Source of the DNA: an uncultured bacterium
GTDB lineage: Bacteria > UBP6 > UBA1177
Assembly: GCA_905233945.1 (NCBI GenBank)
Contig: CAJOFY010000001.1
Coordinates: 90,507 to 154,506, forward strand
DNA: 64,000 nucleotides
Direction of reading: 5' to 3'
This document shows, piece by piece, positions 25,727-34,931 of the stretch. The notes below the pieces were generated by a model. The model saw nothing but the letters and a program-made list of their open reading frames with translations. It searched no databases and was not told the DNA's origin. Position numbers and translations under genes: made by a program. Within the stretch, counting starts at the first letter, position 1; each line of letters begins with the position of its first letter.

Positions 25727-27226
25727 ATGACAAATTTAGGTTTGAAGTTAAAAGTTTTTTTCCTTATGGCAGTTGTAATCACGGCTCTTTCAGCAGCAAA
25801 TTTTCTCCTTTTTAAGGATTTTATCGTAAAAATAGACACTCAGGAAGGTGCCCAGAACGCGGCAGCTTTGGTTGAGGAAGGGCTTAAAAACATAAACTAC
25901 TCCCTGATAGAGACTTCCTTTTCGATTGCAAACGGTCTGAAAGCCTCAAAAGGAAAAATTTCTTCCGACGATACTGAATCCACTTATGTTATTGTGAATA
26001 ACAGCGGTGCGGTTGTTTACAGTTCGAATTTCAATATGATGAGCTCCTATGCCGGAGTTCCTGCTGTCGACAGGGCTTTGAAAGACGGTGTCGCTTCTGA
26101 CGGAATGCTCGGAATTGAAAAGGAACTTTACCTTATCGGTGTTGCTCCCGTTGCTGTCGAAGGCAAGATTTTCGCTGTTGTCAGCGTCAAAAAATTCTCA
26201 AATGACCTCCTTTCGGTTTTCCCGATGCCGGTCAGAGTTTTCAGAGGTTCTGATCTCCTTGCTGAAAAAGGCGACAACAGTTGGAACTCGGTTGAAAACT
26301 CTTACGGAAAGTCCAAGCTTGATGCCGATGTTTCCGAAATGATAAAGAGCGGCGGTCAGAAGGCGCTTAACGGCTGGACGCGCATTTCCGCTTTCTTTAT
26401 GCCTTACGACCTTGCGGGCGGCGAAAAAATAACGATTATCACGATGACTTCGATGATTCCCGGCTGGGAAAGTTATGACAAAGTTCTTTACATGGTTGTC
26501 GCATATTCGGTTATTGCAATTCTTATTGCGCTTTTCTTCACTTTCATAGTCACTCACGAAATTGACAAGATACTCAAAAACCTTGCTTCCGATGTTTCCA
26601 GAATGAGAGTCGGAGAAAAACTCGTTCTCAAGAGATACTCGAACGGTGCTGATATCGTCGTTTCGGCGATGAACAAACTCATCCAGCAGTATCTTGAACT
26701 TAATGAGGATGTTGACGGAATCGCGTCTTCTCCTCTCGGAAGGGAAAGAGGCCAGGCTAAAGGAATGGACGATTTCAACGCAGCTGTTCCGGATCCGTTT
26801 GCTACCGAATCTGTAGATGAAAACAAGGTGGAAAGAGAAATCCCTGAACGGACTCAGACATCTAAACCCGAAGTAAGCAGAAAACCGCGCGGAAATACGG
26901 AAGTCAAACCTGTTGTCAAAGCGGAACCTGCTCCTGCTCCGGTTGAAGAAGACTATGATGATGAGGATGAAGACAACGAAAAAACCCAGATCGCGGCTAC
27001 AGTCGCTTCTGTTCAGGCAAATCCTTTCGATGTTTTGTGGGATGATTACTGCAGGATCAAACGCAAAAACGGCGAGTCTGTCTCCGAAAAGGAAAAGACC
27101 AATTTCATAGGCAAAGTCAGAACAAACAAAGCTTCGATCATGGCAAAATACAAATGTGCCGATGTTCAGTTCACCGTCGAGGAAAAGGATGGAAAACCGG
27201 TAGTCAAGGCAAAACCTGTAAATTAG
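25727..27226 (+). CDS. Membrane sensor-like protein with MXAN_5187-type C-terminal domain
   Basis: 499 residues. Transmembrane segment at about 8-28, extracytoplasmic CACHE-like domain (about 30-245, with TYVIVNNSGAVVYSS and LYLIGVAPVAVEGKI), second membrane segment (about 250-275), then a HAMP-like helix (EIDKILKNLASDVSRMRVGE), a charged linker with poly-Asp/Glu, and a C-terminal module of about 70 residues (FDVLWDDYCRIKRKNGESVS) that resembles the C-terminal domain of the myxobacterial MXAN_5187 family as I remember it. No kinase or methyl-accepting domain, so the output is unclear. RBS AAAGGAG. Confidence 0.7.
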   Translation: MTNLGLKLKVFFLMAVVITALSAANFLLFKDFIVKIDTQEGAQNAAALVEEGLKNINYSLIETSFSIANGLKASKGKISSDDTESTYVIVNNSGAVVYSSNFNMMSSYAGVPAVDRALKDGVASDGMLGIEKELYLIGVAPVAVEGKIFAVVSVKKFSNDLLSVFPMPVRVFRGSDLLAEKGDNSWNSVENSYGKSKLDADVSEMIKSGGQKALNGWTRISAFFMPYDLAGGEKITIITMTSMIPGWESYDKVLYMVVAYSVIAILIALFFTFIVTHEIDKILKNLASDVSRMRVGEKLVLKRYSNGADIVVSAMNKLIQQYLELNEDVDGIASSPLGRERGQAKGMDDFNAAVPDPFATESVDENKVEREIPERTQTSKPEVSRKPRGNTEVKPVVKAEPAPAPVEEDYDDEDEDNEKTQIAATVASVQANPFDVLWDDYCRIKRKNGESVSEKEKTNFIGKVRTNKASIMAKYKCADVQFTVEEKDGKPVVKAKPVN

Positions 27227-27233
27227 GTGATTT

Positions 27234-27572
27234 ATGAAGTTTGTATGCAACAACTGCGGATTTTCTGCGGAGATTCCGGTACGCAGGACAAATTGTCCGA
27301 TGTGCGGAAGTTCAAATGTTACTTCATCAGCTGAAACAGCAAATAAGCCGGCACCGGCAGCTGAAAATGAAGATGGAAACGGGAAATCCAAGGTCAAGAT
27401 TGCAGCGGGGCCGACTCAGCGCGTAACTTTGACCGATGTTCCGGCTTCAGGGGAAAAGTCCCGGAAAACTTCGCCAAAAACCGGTCGCAAAAGCAGACTT
27501 CCTCTGATAATTGCTGCGGTTGTTCTTTGTGCTGCAGCTGCTGCAGCGGCAATATTCTTCTTTTTGAAATAA
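27234..27572 (+). CDS. Small zinc-ribbon membrane protein
   Basis: 112 residues. N-terminal zinc ribbon with Cys5, Cys8, Cys21 and Cys24 (CNNC and CPMC), a linker rich in Ala, Ser, Lys and Pro, and a C-terminal transmembrane segment (about 90-111) ending in FFFLK. Likely tail-anchored with the zinc ribbon in the cytoplasm. Sits between the sensor-like protein (7 bases) and rsmD (3 bases). No family name can be given. Confidence 0.72.
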   Translation: MKFVCNNCGFSAEIPVRRTNCPMCGSSNVTSSAETANKPAPAAENEDGNGKSKVKIAAGPTQRVTLTDVPASGEKSRKTSPKTGRKSRLPLIIAAVVLCAAAAAAAIFFFLK

Positions 27573-27575
27573 TCT

Positions 27576-28127
27576 ATGAATCTCAGGGTTTCTTCAGGTG
27601 TTTTGCGCGGACGCTACATCAAAGTTCCCGACACAAATCTAAGGCCGACCGAAGAAAAGGTCAGAAGCGCTTGTTTCAATACTTTGTTTTCGATGATAGA
27701 GTTTGAAAACAGGGTTTTTCTCGATCTTTTTTCGGGAAGCGGAATTCTTGCATTTGAAGCGGTAAGCCGCGGATTTTCCTGCGCTTTTTCTGTAGAGTTC
27801 AACCCTAAGGCGGTTTCTCAGATAAAATCTGCCGCATCTGATCTGGGGCTTACCGGGCAGGTTTCGGTTGTGCATGGAGATGTCTTTTCTCTGGATTTTG
27901 CTTCTTTGGGGCGTAAATTCAACACGATTTTCATTGATCCGCCTTATGTTTTAGGGGACAAAATGCCCGGTTTGCTCGATAAAATCGTTGATTCCGGTAT
28001 AATTGACGAAGTCTGCGTCATCGTTGTCGAGGGAAACGGCGAAACATTGTGGCAGAAAGCGGGCTGGAGCACAAAAACAAAGAAATTCGGTGGAACTTAT
28101 CTTTCAATTTTCTATAATTGGGAGTAG
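27576..28127 (+). CDS. rsmD: 16S rRNA (guanine(966)-N(2))-methyltransferase
   Basis: 183 residues, methylates G966 in the small-subunit rRNA using SAM. RVSSGVLRGRYIKVP, LRPTEEKVRSACFNTL, the SAM-binding LDLFSGSGILAFEA, and the catalytic IFIDPPY (N6/N2-methylase DPPY motif) are all present and in order. Last gene of the efp unit, three bases after the zinc-ribbon gene. Confidence 0.95.
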   Translation: MNLRVSSGVLRGRYIKVPDTNLRPTEEKVRSACFNTLFSMIEFENRVFLDLFSGSGILAFEAVSRGFSCAFSVEFNPKAVSQIKSAASDLGLTGQVSVVHGDVFSLDFASLGRKFNTIFIDPPYVLGDKMPGLLDKIVDSGIIDEVCVIVVEGNGETLWQKAGWSTKTKKFGGTYLSIFYNWE

Positions 28128-28176
28128 TTTGATATTTCGGTAAAATGATGATTTTTAATATTTTCTGGAGGTTCCA

Positions 28177-31100
28177 ATGTCAGGCGTGATAAAGACTTCT
28201 GAGGCTCTGAAAGTCAATTTAGCGGAGACTTTTGTCGCTTCTTACGAGTTTTCTGAGCAGGAAAAATTCATTCTCGGCGCGGTTGAAAAGCATCCGTTGC
28301 TTGAAAAAAGAATGAGGACTTTTTTCCTCGAACTCAACCATCCGTTCCCGAATTTTACAGAGGTTATCGAGGCTTACCGCTGGATAACTCTTGAAAACAT
28401 GTGGGTTTTTGCTGATCTTCCCGAAAGCGGCGAACTTTTCAAAATGCTCGGCGGCTACTTCATGCAGATTTTTTCGCAGAAGCTCGATATTCCGCAGCGC
28501 AATAGGCTCCGCCAGACGATTTTCAACGTTCTGGAACTCCTTTATAAAATCCTCCAGAGCAACAAAATTCCGGACGAAGTCTTCAATTCGTATCTTGATA
28601 TCACCGACACTGTTCTTGCAGACGGCAATGACGGTCTGATGGAGGCTTCGAGCTCGCTCAAGAAATATGTCGCGGAAATCTGCAAAGACGTGCGCTTCAG
28701 CGGGAGAATCTTCAAAATGATGAAGCGCGTGATGACAATAAATCTCAACTACTGGAAAAACATTCAGTCATTCTCCGACTGGCTTGAAAACAGGAAAATC
28801 GAGCACGGCGACGAGGCACTTGAAATCGAAAACGCGATCCTTTCGCAGTTCCCGCCGGAACTTTTCACAGAGTGCGAGGAGGCGATAAACAAAGCTGAAA
28901 AGTGCGAGGATTTTTTCAAACTTCCGGACTACACTTTTTTTACCGACAGATTCCGCAACACGATCGACTTCATCCCGACGCCGATATGCAAAATCTACTA
29001 CATTTTCTATCTTCTCGACTTCTCTTCAATGGAAAGTCTGCGTGAATACCTTCTTTTCGACCTCAACAGAACACTTAAAATCGTTTCTATCGACGACGCC
29101 GGCGAGGCAAAACGCTTTATTTCACGTATGTTCGACTTCTTTAAACCGGTCCGTGAGCTTTTCCAGAGCGCGATCCTCGACTGCGTAAAAACGTTGGGAA
29201 AAGAGATTCTGAAACGGGGCAGCGCAGAAATCTGCGACCACTTTTTCGATGCCGTGATCCGCTTCGGATTCGTCTATCCCGAGCTCAAGGGAGTCAACTC
29301 AGACTGGCAGATGATTGTCGACAAAAACCACGTCAAAAACATCAGGACATGGCTTGAAATAATCGAAGTGAACCCTTCGAAAAGCACGAAACTTCTCTCT
29401 GCACTCCTTGTAAACCTCAGGATCGGCGGCGTTTTCATTTCCGATACCGACCTTTTCCAGAGCGACGTCACGAAGTTCCTCAACAGCCAGATCGCGCCGG
29501 CATACCACATCGCGCGCCAGATCGCCGTTCTTTTCCCGGTTTACTTCAACGAAATCGGAGCGGAAGGCGAACTCCGTAAAATTTCGACCGCGATCGACGA
29601 GATATGCCACAGAAAGGATCTTCTGACACACTTTTTGAGAAAGCAGATCCACGCCGAGAGCAACAACACACACATTCAGCTTGCGAAAGATGTCTTTATT
29701 TTCTGGCTTACCGGCAAAAAAGAGCATCTTAAAAACAAAATTCCGGACGAAATTTACGAAACTCTCGAACCGGCGGGTGAAATGTACGACGGTCTGCACG
29801 AAGTTGCGCGCTTCGTTACAAATAAAGCCGGCGGCGACTACGAAACGCTTTTCACAATGAAACCTGCGGAAGTCGAGAAAATAATCGCCGATTTCGGAGC
29901 GGGACATGAGGTCGAGCAGAAAAAAGTCGGGTATTTGTTCAACATTTATCTGCTTCTCAAGGAAAAATATTATCTGAATCCGGGCGATATTGCTAAAAAA
30001 CTCAAAAAAATCACATACATACATCAGGCGACAATAGACGAGTTCGAAGCTGCGATGAACGCTTCTGACTGGAAAAACGCGGTCAGAATCGCTTTTAAAA
30101 TCATGTCTGCGCTCAAAAAGACTGTTCTTTCGGAAGAGCAGACCGAAGGAGTCGAAAATATCTACTACAAACGCCACATCGCGATAGGAATTCCTTCGAT
30201 GTACGGCGAATACCGCGAGCCGAAATTTGAGGCTCTGGGCATGATCTACAGGATGGAGCAGCTTGTTTCCACGATGGTCGAAAAACTTGTCTCGACGACG
30301 AAACTTCCTTATGTTTCGGCAGACAACCTGCGTGAAACCTGCGAAATTCTAGAGCTTTTCAGAGAAGGTCTCGAGCTCGGCGGCATTACGAGCGAAAGTT
30401 TCAATTCCGACCTCAAAATGCTCGAATACAGCCTTGTATCGTCAAGTTTTTCGCTGCACCAGTACACCAATATTTTTGAGTTTTTCGCCGAGGATCTGAG
30501 CAAAATCGTCTACGATTACTTCCTCGGGATCCACGACCAGAACCTAAAAATCGTCCTCGAGCAGTATATTGAAAAGCACAATCTCACTGTTTCGTCGGAA
30601 AAAGACAAAGAGAAAATCATTCATAAAAAGAGTGAGGAATTTTACCGCGACATCATTTCATCTTCTTTCCTCATGCAGCAGATCGACAGCCTGATAAACT
30701 ATGTTCTTTCGATCCTGCACGGCATTCCGAAGAATCTGACGCAGGAAGATATCCACATGATCATGACCTACAAGCGCAAGTCGATAATTTCCGAAATCGA
30801 TAAAAAGGATGATGAGCTCGACAATCAGGTCTTCTTCGGCGCAAAAGGGTATTTCCTTAAAAAAATCAAGGCTTACGGAATGCCTGTCCCGCACGGATTC
30901 ATCCTTACTACTGAGCTTTTCAGACGTCGTGAGGCTTTGATGAAGCACCCCGAAATCGAAAAGGAAATTTACACGACAATTTCCGACGAACTTGGTATTC
31001 TCGAGGAAAAAACAGGGCTTCAGTACGGAAACCCGAACAATCCGCTCATGCTTTCGGTGCGCAGCGGCTCTGCAATGTCGATGCCCGGCGCGATGAATAC

Positions 31101-32259
31101 TTTCCTCAATGTCGGAATGAACGACGAATTTGTCGAGCAGCTTGCCAAAAAAGAGAATTACGGCTGGACATCGTGGGACTGCTACCGCCGTCTGATCCAG
31201 ACATGGGGCATGAATTTCGGCATAGACAGAGACCTTTTCGACAAAGTCATTGCCGATTTCAAAAAGGTTTACGGAGTAGAGAAGAAAATCGGCTTCAAAC
31301 CTGAGGTAATGAAGGAAATCGCCCGCGAATACATGAAGATTCTGAAAAGCCAGAATGTTGTCTTCGAGCAGAATCTCCACAAGCAGCTTTTCACTTCGAT
31401 CCAAGCGGTATTTGATTCGTGGAACTCGCGCCGTGCTCTGGTTTACCGCGACAAACTCCACATCGCAAGCGAGTGGGGAACCGCTGTAATCGTTCAGAAA
31501 ATGGTGCTTGGAAACATCAACTACGACTCCGGAACGGGCGTTGTTTTCACCCGTGAGCCCAACGGACGCGGCAGAAAAGTCAAACTTTACGGCGATTTCG
31601 TAATGTGCTCGCAGGGCGAGGATATCGTCGGCGGTCTTGTTCACCCGTATCCTGTTTCGGAAAAGCAGCGTCTTGAAATGAAAAACGCACCGGAAATCAG
31701 TATGGAAAAAGATTTTCCTGAAATATATTCGGCACTTAACGAAATTTCGACTGAACTCATCAATAAGCGCGGCTTCGGCCATCAGGAAATCGAGTTCACC
31801 TTTGAAACATCGAAGAAAAAAGACCTTCACATTCTCCAGATCCGCTCGTATCATCAGAACGATCTTATGCAGGAAGAGCTTGTTCCCGACAATCTCACGC
31901 TGATAGGCGAGGGGACCGGCATCGGCAACAATGTTCTCACGGGTCGTGTCGTCTTCTCGATGGAGGACATCGAAAAGTGCAAACAGCTTTATCCCGGCGA
32001 AAAGATCATCGTTATGCGTCCAGATACAGTCAGCGACGATATCGACATGATTTTCGAGGCAGACGGCCTTCTCACTTCCCGCGGCGGAGCTACATCTCAT
32101 GCGGCTGTAACGGCAGTCAGACTGGGAAAAATCGGTGTCGTCAACTGCAAGTCGCTCGTCCTTGACGAAATCAACAAAACATTCACTTTCGGCGGAGAGA
32201 CCAGAAACGTTCTCTGCACGCTCACAATTGACGGAAGAAGAGGATTCATCTACGGGTAG
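28177..32259 (+). CDS. Large PPDK-like dikinase: helical N-terminus, ATP-grasp and swivelling His domain, no PEP-binding domain
   Basis: 1360 residues. Residues 1 to about 870 are a helical region without a recognised family. From about 885 comes the PPDK/PpsA-type ATP-grasp domain: FFGAKGYFLKKIKAYGMPVP, LSVRSGSAMSMPGAMNTFLN, and EIEFTFE with HILQIRSY. The PEP-utilising swivelling domain near 1240-1350 has GGATSHAAVTA with His1308, the phosphorylated residue in this family. The chain ends there, so the PEP/pyruvate-binding barrel of PPDK is missing, as in glucan, water dikinases, and the substrate must differ. GGAGG ribosome site 49 bases after rsmD. Confidence 0.85.
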   Translation: MSGVIKTSEALKVNLAETFVASYEFSEQEKFILGAVEKHPLLEKRMRTFFLELNHPFPNFTEVIEAYRWITLENMWVFADLPESGELFKMLGGYFMQIFSQKLDIPQRNRLRQTIFNVLELLYKILQSNKIPDEVFNSYLDITDTVLADGNDGLMEASSSLKKYVAEICKDVRFSGRIFKMMKRVMTINLNYWKNIQSFSDWLENRKIEHGDEALEIENAILSQFPPELFTECEEAINKAEKCEDFFKLPDYTFFTDRFRNTIDFIPTPICKIYYIFYLLDFSSMESLREYLLFDLNRTLKIVSIDDAGEAKRFISRMFDFFKPVRELFQSAILDCVKTLGKEILKRGSAEICDHFFDAVIRFGFVYPELKGVNSDWQMIVDKNHVKNIRTWLEIIEVNPSKSTKLLSALLVNLRIGGVFISDTDLFQSDVTKFLNSQIAPAYHIARQIAVLFPVYFNEIGAEGELRKISTAIDEICHRKDLLTHFLRKQIHAESNNTHIQLAKDVFIFWLTGKKEHLKNKIPDEIYETLEPAGEMYDGLHEVARFVTNKAGGDYETLFTMKPAEVEKIIADFGAGHEVEQKKVGYLFNIYLLLKEKYYLNPGDIAKKLKKITYIHQATIDEFEAAMNASDWKNAVRIAFKIMSALKKTVLSEEQTEGVENIYYKRHIAIGIPSMYGEYREPKFEALGMIYRMEQLVSTMVEKLVSTTKLPYVSADNLRETCEILELFREGLELGGITSESFNSDLKMLEYSLVSSSFSLHQYTNIFEFFAEDLSKIVYDYFLGIHDQNLKIVLEQYIEKHNLTVSSEKDKEKIIHKKSEEFYRDIISSSFLMQQIDSLINYVLSILHGIPKNLTQEDIHMIMTYKRKSIISEIDKKDDELDNQVFFGAKGYFLKKIKAYGMPVPHGFILTTELFRRREALMKHPEIEKEIYTTISDELGILEEKTGLQYGNPNNPLMLSVRSGSAMSMPGAMNTFLNVGMNDEFVEQLAKKENYGWTSWDCYRRLIQTWGMNFGIDRDLFDKVIADFKKVYGVEKKIGFKPEVMKEIAREYMKILKSQNVVFEQNLHKQLFTSIQAVFDSWNSRRALVYRDKLHIASEWGTAVIVQKMVLGNINYDSGTGVVFTREPNGRGRKVKLYGDFVMCSQGEDIVGGLVHPYPVSEKQRLEMKNAPEISMEKDFPEIYSALNEISTELINKRGFGHQEIEFTFETSKKKDLHILQIRSYHQNDLMQEELVPDNLTLIGEGTGIGNNVLTGRVVFSMEDIEKCKQLYPGEKIIVMRPDTVSDDIDMIFEADGLLTSRGGATSHAAVTAVRLGKIGVVNCKSLVLDEINKTFTFGGETRNVLCTLTIDGRRGFIYG

Positions 32260-32288
32260 TTGAAAAATCCGCGGATTTATAAATTTTT

Positions 32289-32328
32289 TTCGCATTCTAT
32301 AAAAAAATAAGTATAATACATCGTTTTG
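32289..32328 (+). promoter_or_regulatory. Promoter of the lipoprotein gene at 32352
   Basis: -35 TTCGCA (32289-32294), 17-base spacer, perfect -10 TATAAT (32312-32317), ACAT, then CG, four T and G (32322-32328). Confidence 0.75.
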
Positions 32329-32351
32329 TTTTTTAATTTCGGAGGTGTCCC

Positions 32352-33503
32352 ATGAGAAAGTTTTTAACTATCGCTTTTTTAATTTTTGCGATGAACCTTT
32401 TTGTTTCCTGTGTTCCGGAAGATGAAGATCCGGAAGAGTACGGTGATATTGTTGACACTGGAAACAGCAGCTCCGATAACAATTATGACGACAATTCAGG
32501 CAATTCCTCAAACGAGGACAACAAACAGGAAAACAACGAAAATCAGGGCGGAAACACAGGAACTGATACCGGCGACACAGGGAACAACCAGTCCGGTTCC
32601 GGCTCAGACAACGGTGATACCGGCAGCAATCCCGGCGGTAACCAGGGCGATAACGGTGATAGCGGCAGCAATCCCGGTGAAAATCAGGATGAACCCGGTG
32701 ATGATACAGAATCAGGCAACGATGCGGAACCCGGTGATGATACAGAATCAGGCAACGATGCGGAACCCGGCGATGATACTGAATCCGGCAACGACGCAGA
32801 GCCCGGTGATGATACAGAATCAGGCAACGATGCGGAACCCGGTGATGATACGGAATCAGGCAACGACGCAGAACCCGGTGATGATACAGAAACCGGTGAT
32901 GACGCAGAATCCGGCGATGATACTGAATCTGGTGACGACACAGAACCGGATGGCGACACAGAACCGGATGGCGACACAGAAGAACCGGATGACGACATTG
33001 ACAATCCTGAAGAACCTCAGCAGGTATGCACCGAAATCAATCTCGGCACAACACTCACAGACAACAGCGATTACTATTATTATTATGATCGTATTTATGA
33101 TTATCTCTTCTATACAACATACACTCCGAAAACCGGTGATGAGTCAACAAAAGATTATTTCTATATGAACTTTGACGGTATTTCACCGTATGCAGACAAA
33201 ACTTACAACCTTTCAGAAACAACCTGGAATAGTTCAACCGGAATTTTCCTCTTTGTTTATGAAGATGAATATTATGACGACTACGACGAGATTTACAAAG
33301 GCACCAAAACCTATTTCCAGAAAGAAGGAACAGTAAAAATAACATACAATTACGATTACGGTTGGTTCGGATATTACTACTACATAGAAAAGGCAGAATT
33401 TTCAGGTGTAGTGCTTAAAGAAATCAACACCGACAGCGGAGAACATGTTCCAGAAGGAGCCTGCCTTAGAATCAAGGACACAACGATTGCAGAAGATTAT
33501 TAA
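32352..33503 (+). CDS. Lipoprotein with acidic minisatellite stalk
   Basis: 383 residues. Signal peptide ends LFVSC (Cys lipidated). Residues about 20-225 are a low-complexity acidic stalk: Asn/Ser/Gly-rich first, then five perfect-to-near-perfect copies of the 12-residue unit GDDTESGNDAEP and degenerate continuations. The C-terminal about 155 residues form a Tyr/Asp-rich globular domain opening with CTEINLG that is shared with the next gene (CTEITLN), including TTYTPKTG / TTYTPNTG and the closing CLRI.DT. Likely surface display of this domain; function unknown. RBS GGAGGTG. Confidence 0.82.
   Translation: MRKFLTIAFLIFAMNLFVSCVPEDEDPEEYGDIVDTGNSSSDNNYDDNSGNSSNEDNKQENNENQGGNTGTDTGDTGNNQSGSGSDNGDTGSNPGGNQGDNGDSGSNPGENQDEPGDDTESGNDAEPGDDTESGNDAEPGDDTESGNDAEPGDDTESGNDAEPGDDTESGNDAEPGDDTETGDDAESGDDTESGDDTEPDGDTEPDGDTEEPDDDIDNPEEPQQVCTEINLGTTLTDNSDYYYYYDRIYDYLFYTTYTPKTGDESTKDYFYMNFDGISPYADKTYNLSETTWNSSTGIFLFVYEDEYYDDYDEIYKGTKTYFQKEGTVKITYNYDYGWFGYYYYIEKAEFSGVVLKEINTDSGEHVPEGACLRIKDTTIAEDY
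32697..32876 (+). repeat. Five tandem 36-base units in coding sequence
   Basis: Unit begins GGTGATGATACAGAATC and encodes GDDTESGNDAEP. Five copies run from 32697 to 32876 with few base changes, mostly silent (CGGAACCC against CAGAGCCC and similar). Copy number can change without breaking the frame. Confidence 0.92.
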
Positions 33504-33550
33504 AAAATCCTTTTAATAACGCTCGTAATTAAAATCTCTTCTTATAAAAT

Positions 33551-33593
33551 TTCGCATTTTCCGGGAAACTGAGTATGATCTTCCGTTTTTTTG
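33551..33593 (+). promoter_or_regulatory. Promoter of the lipoprotein gene at 33612
   Basis: -35 TTCGCA (33551-33556, the same hexamer as at 32289), 17-base spacer, -10 TATGAT (33574-33579), CTTC, then CG, seven T and G (33584-33593). Confidence 0.75.
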
Positions 33594-33611
33594 TAGTTGC
33601 AGGAGGCATTT

Positions 33612-34583
33612 ATGACAAAGTTCTTGACTATTGCGTTTGTTATTGTTGCTGCATCAATGTTTGTTTCATGCAGCGGAAAAAATCTTGACGATTTGATTGA
33701 AGTTCCGGACACAGATGATACTGCCGATTCTTCCTCTACATCGGATCAGAACGACACCGGTCAGAGCGGTGATACAGGCGATACAAGTGCTGACACCGGA
33801 GATTCGGCTGCTGATACAGGCGACACAGGTGCTGACACCGGAGAATCGGCTGCTGATACAGGCGATACAAGTGCCGATACCGGAGATTCGGCTGCTGATA
33901 CAGGCGACACTAGTGTCGACACCGGAGATTCGACAGCAGACACCGGTGATTCCGATAACGATGAAGATAACCCGGACAGCGATGACGATGCGGATTCCTC
34001 AGATTCCGACAGCGATGACGATGCGGATTCATCAGATTCCAGCGGTGATGACGATGCGGATTCATCAGATTCCAACGGTGATGATGACACTGATACCGGA
34101 GATTCCGGTGAAAATCAGCAGAGATGCACTGAAATCACTCTCAATGAGGAACTCAGCTATAAGAAAGAGTCTTCAACTAGTCATGTATTCAAAACGACAT
34201 ACACTCCGAACACCGGTTCAAATGATAATTTATACATTAAAGTTTTTGGCCCCTACACTAATAGTTATGCATATAAATACCCGTTGGCTGAAACGAATTG
34301 GAATAATGATGACGGATATAGAAACGGAGTTTTCGTATATATTTACGAAGACTGTGATTACAACGGCAGCAACTGCTCTCATAGCAAAATGTACTTCCAG
34401 AGAAATGGCCATGTCGATGTATCGTTGATTCGAGTTAATTCAGGAATTGACACCCTTTACGCAGATCTTATCGTCGTAGAACTTGAGGAAGTCACAATCA
34501 ACGGCGCCAATACATCAACCCCTGTTCAAGGCGGAAAATGCCTTAAAATCACGGATACGCCTGTTCACTACCAGTGGTATTAA
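33612..34583 (+). CDS. Paralogous lipoprotein with Asp/Thr minisatellite stalk
   Basis: 323 residues from the ATG at 33612, which has an AGGAGG ribosome site; the upstream TTG in frame overlaps that site. Signal peptide MTKFLTIAFVIVAASMFVSC ends in a lipobox. The stalk (about 25-175) has four copies of a 14-residue unit DTGDTSADTGDSAA, then Asp/Ser runs. The C-terminal globular domain (about 175-323) is related to that of the gene before, with two extra Cys (CDYNGSNC). The two genes are tandem duplicates with separately evolved stalks. Confidence 0.82.
   Translation: MTKFLTIAFVIVAASMFVSCSGKNLDDLIEVPDTDDTADSSSTSDQNDTGQSGDTGDTSADTGDSAADTGDTGADTGESAADTGDTSADTGDSAADTGDTSVDTGDSTADTGDSDNDEDNPDSDDDADSSDSDSDDDADSSDSSGDDDADSSDSNGDDDTDTGDSGENQQRCTEITLNEELSYKKESSTSHVFKTTYTPNTGSNDNLYIKVFGPYTNSYAYKYPLAETNWNNDDGYRNGVFVYIYEDCDYNGSNCSHSKMYFQRNGHVDVSLIRVNSGIDTLYADLIVVELEEVTINGANTSTPVQGGKCLKITDTPVHYQWY
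33771..33938 (+). repeat. Four tandem 42-base units in coding sequence
   Basis: Units at 33771-33812, 33813-33854, 33855-33896 and 33897-33938, each encoding a 14-residue Asp/Thr/Gly/Ala/Ser peptide. Odd and even copies differ by small changes (GATTCG against GAATCG, AGTGCT against GGTGCT), suggesting duplication of a pair. Confidence 0.9.
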
Positions 34584-34757
34584 AATTCCGTTAAAACTGC
34601 TCTCTAATCAAAAAAACTTCTTTCACAAAACACCGCATCACTTCTGAAAAATTCACGCTATAAAAAATGTGTGTAACAGAATAAAATTCAAGCCTTAATC
34701 TAAAACTTGAATTGGAAAAAATGAAAGGAAATCAAAAAGGAAACCTCTCGAAAACTC

Positions 34758-34832
34758 TGGCGACCCCTAGCGGATTCGAACCGCTGTTAGCGGCGTGAGA
34801 GGCCGCCGTCCTAACCGCTAGACGAAGGGGTC
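34758..34832 (-). tRNA. tRNA-Glu (CTC)
   Basis: 75 bases including an encoded CCA. Acceptor GACCCCT pairs with AGGGGTC, the anticodon stem GCGGC / GCCGC closes the loop CTCTCAC with anticodon CTC, and the T arm is GCGG TTCGAAT CCGC. Discriminator is G. It lies 15 bases after tRNA-Gln. Confidence 0.97.
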
Positions 34833-34847
34833 ATTGCATGAATAAAA

Positions 34848-34921
34848 TGGATCCCGAACAAGGATTCGAACCTTGATTGACGGAGCCAGAATCCGTAGTC
34901 CTGCCATTGGACGATCCGGGA
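34848..34921 (-). tRNA. tRNA-Gln (CTG)
   Basis: 74 bases including an encoded CCA. Acceptor TCCCGGA pairs with TTCGGGA (one G-T), anticodon stem ACGGA / TCCGT with loop TTCTGGC gives anticodon CTG, T arm CAAGG TTCGAAT CCTTG. The discriminator is T. Its 5' end is only 10 bases after the stop of the protein gene at 34932. Confidence 0.96.
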
Positions 34922-34931
34922 ACCTCATGCT

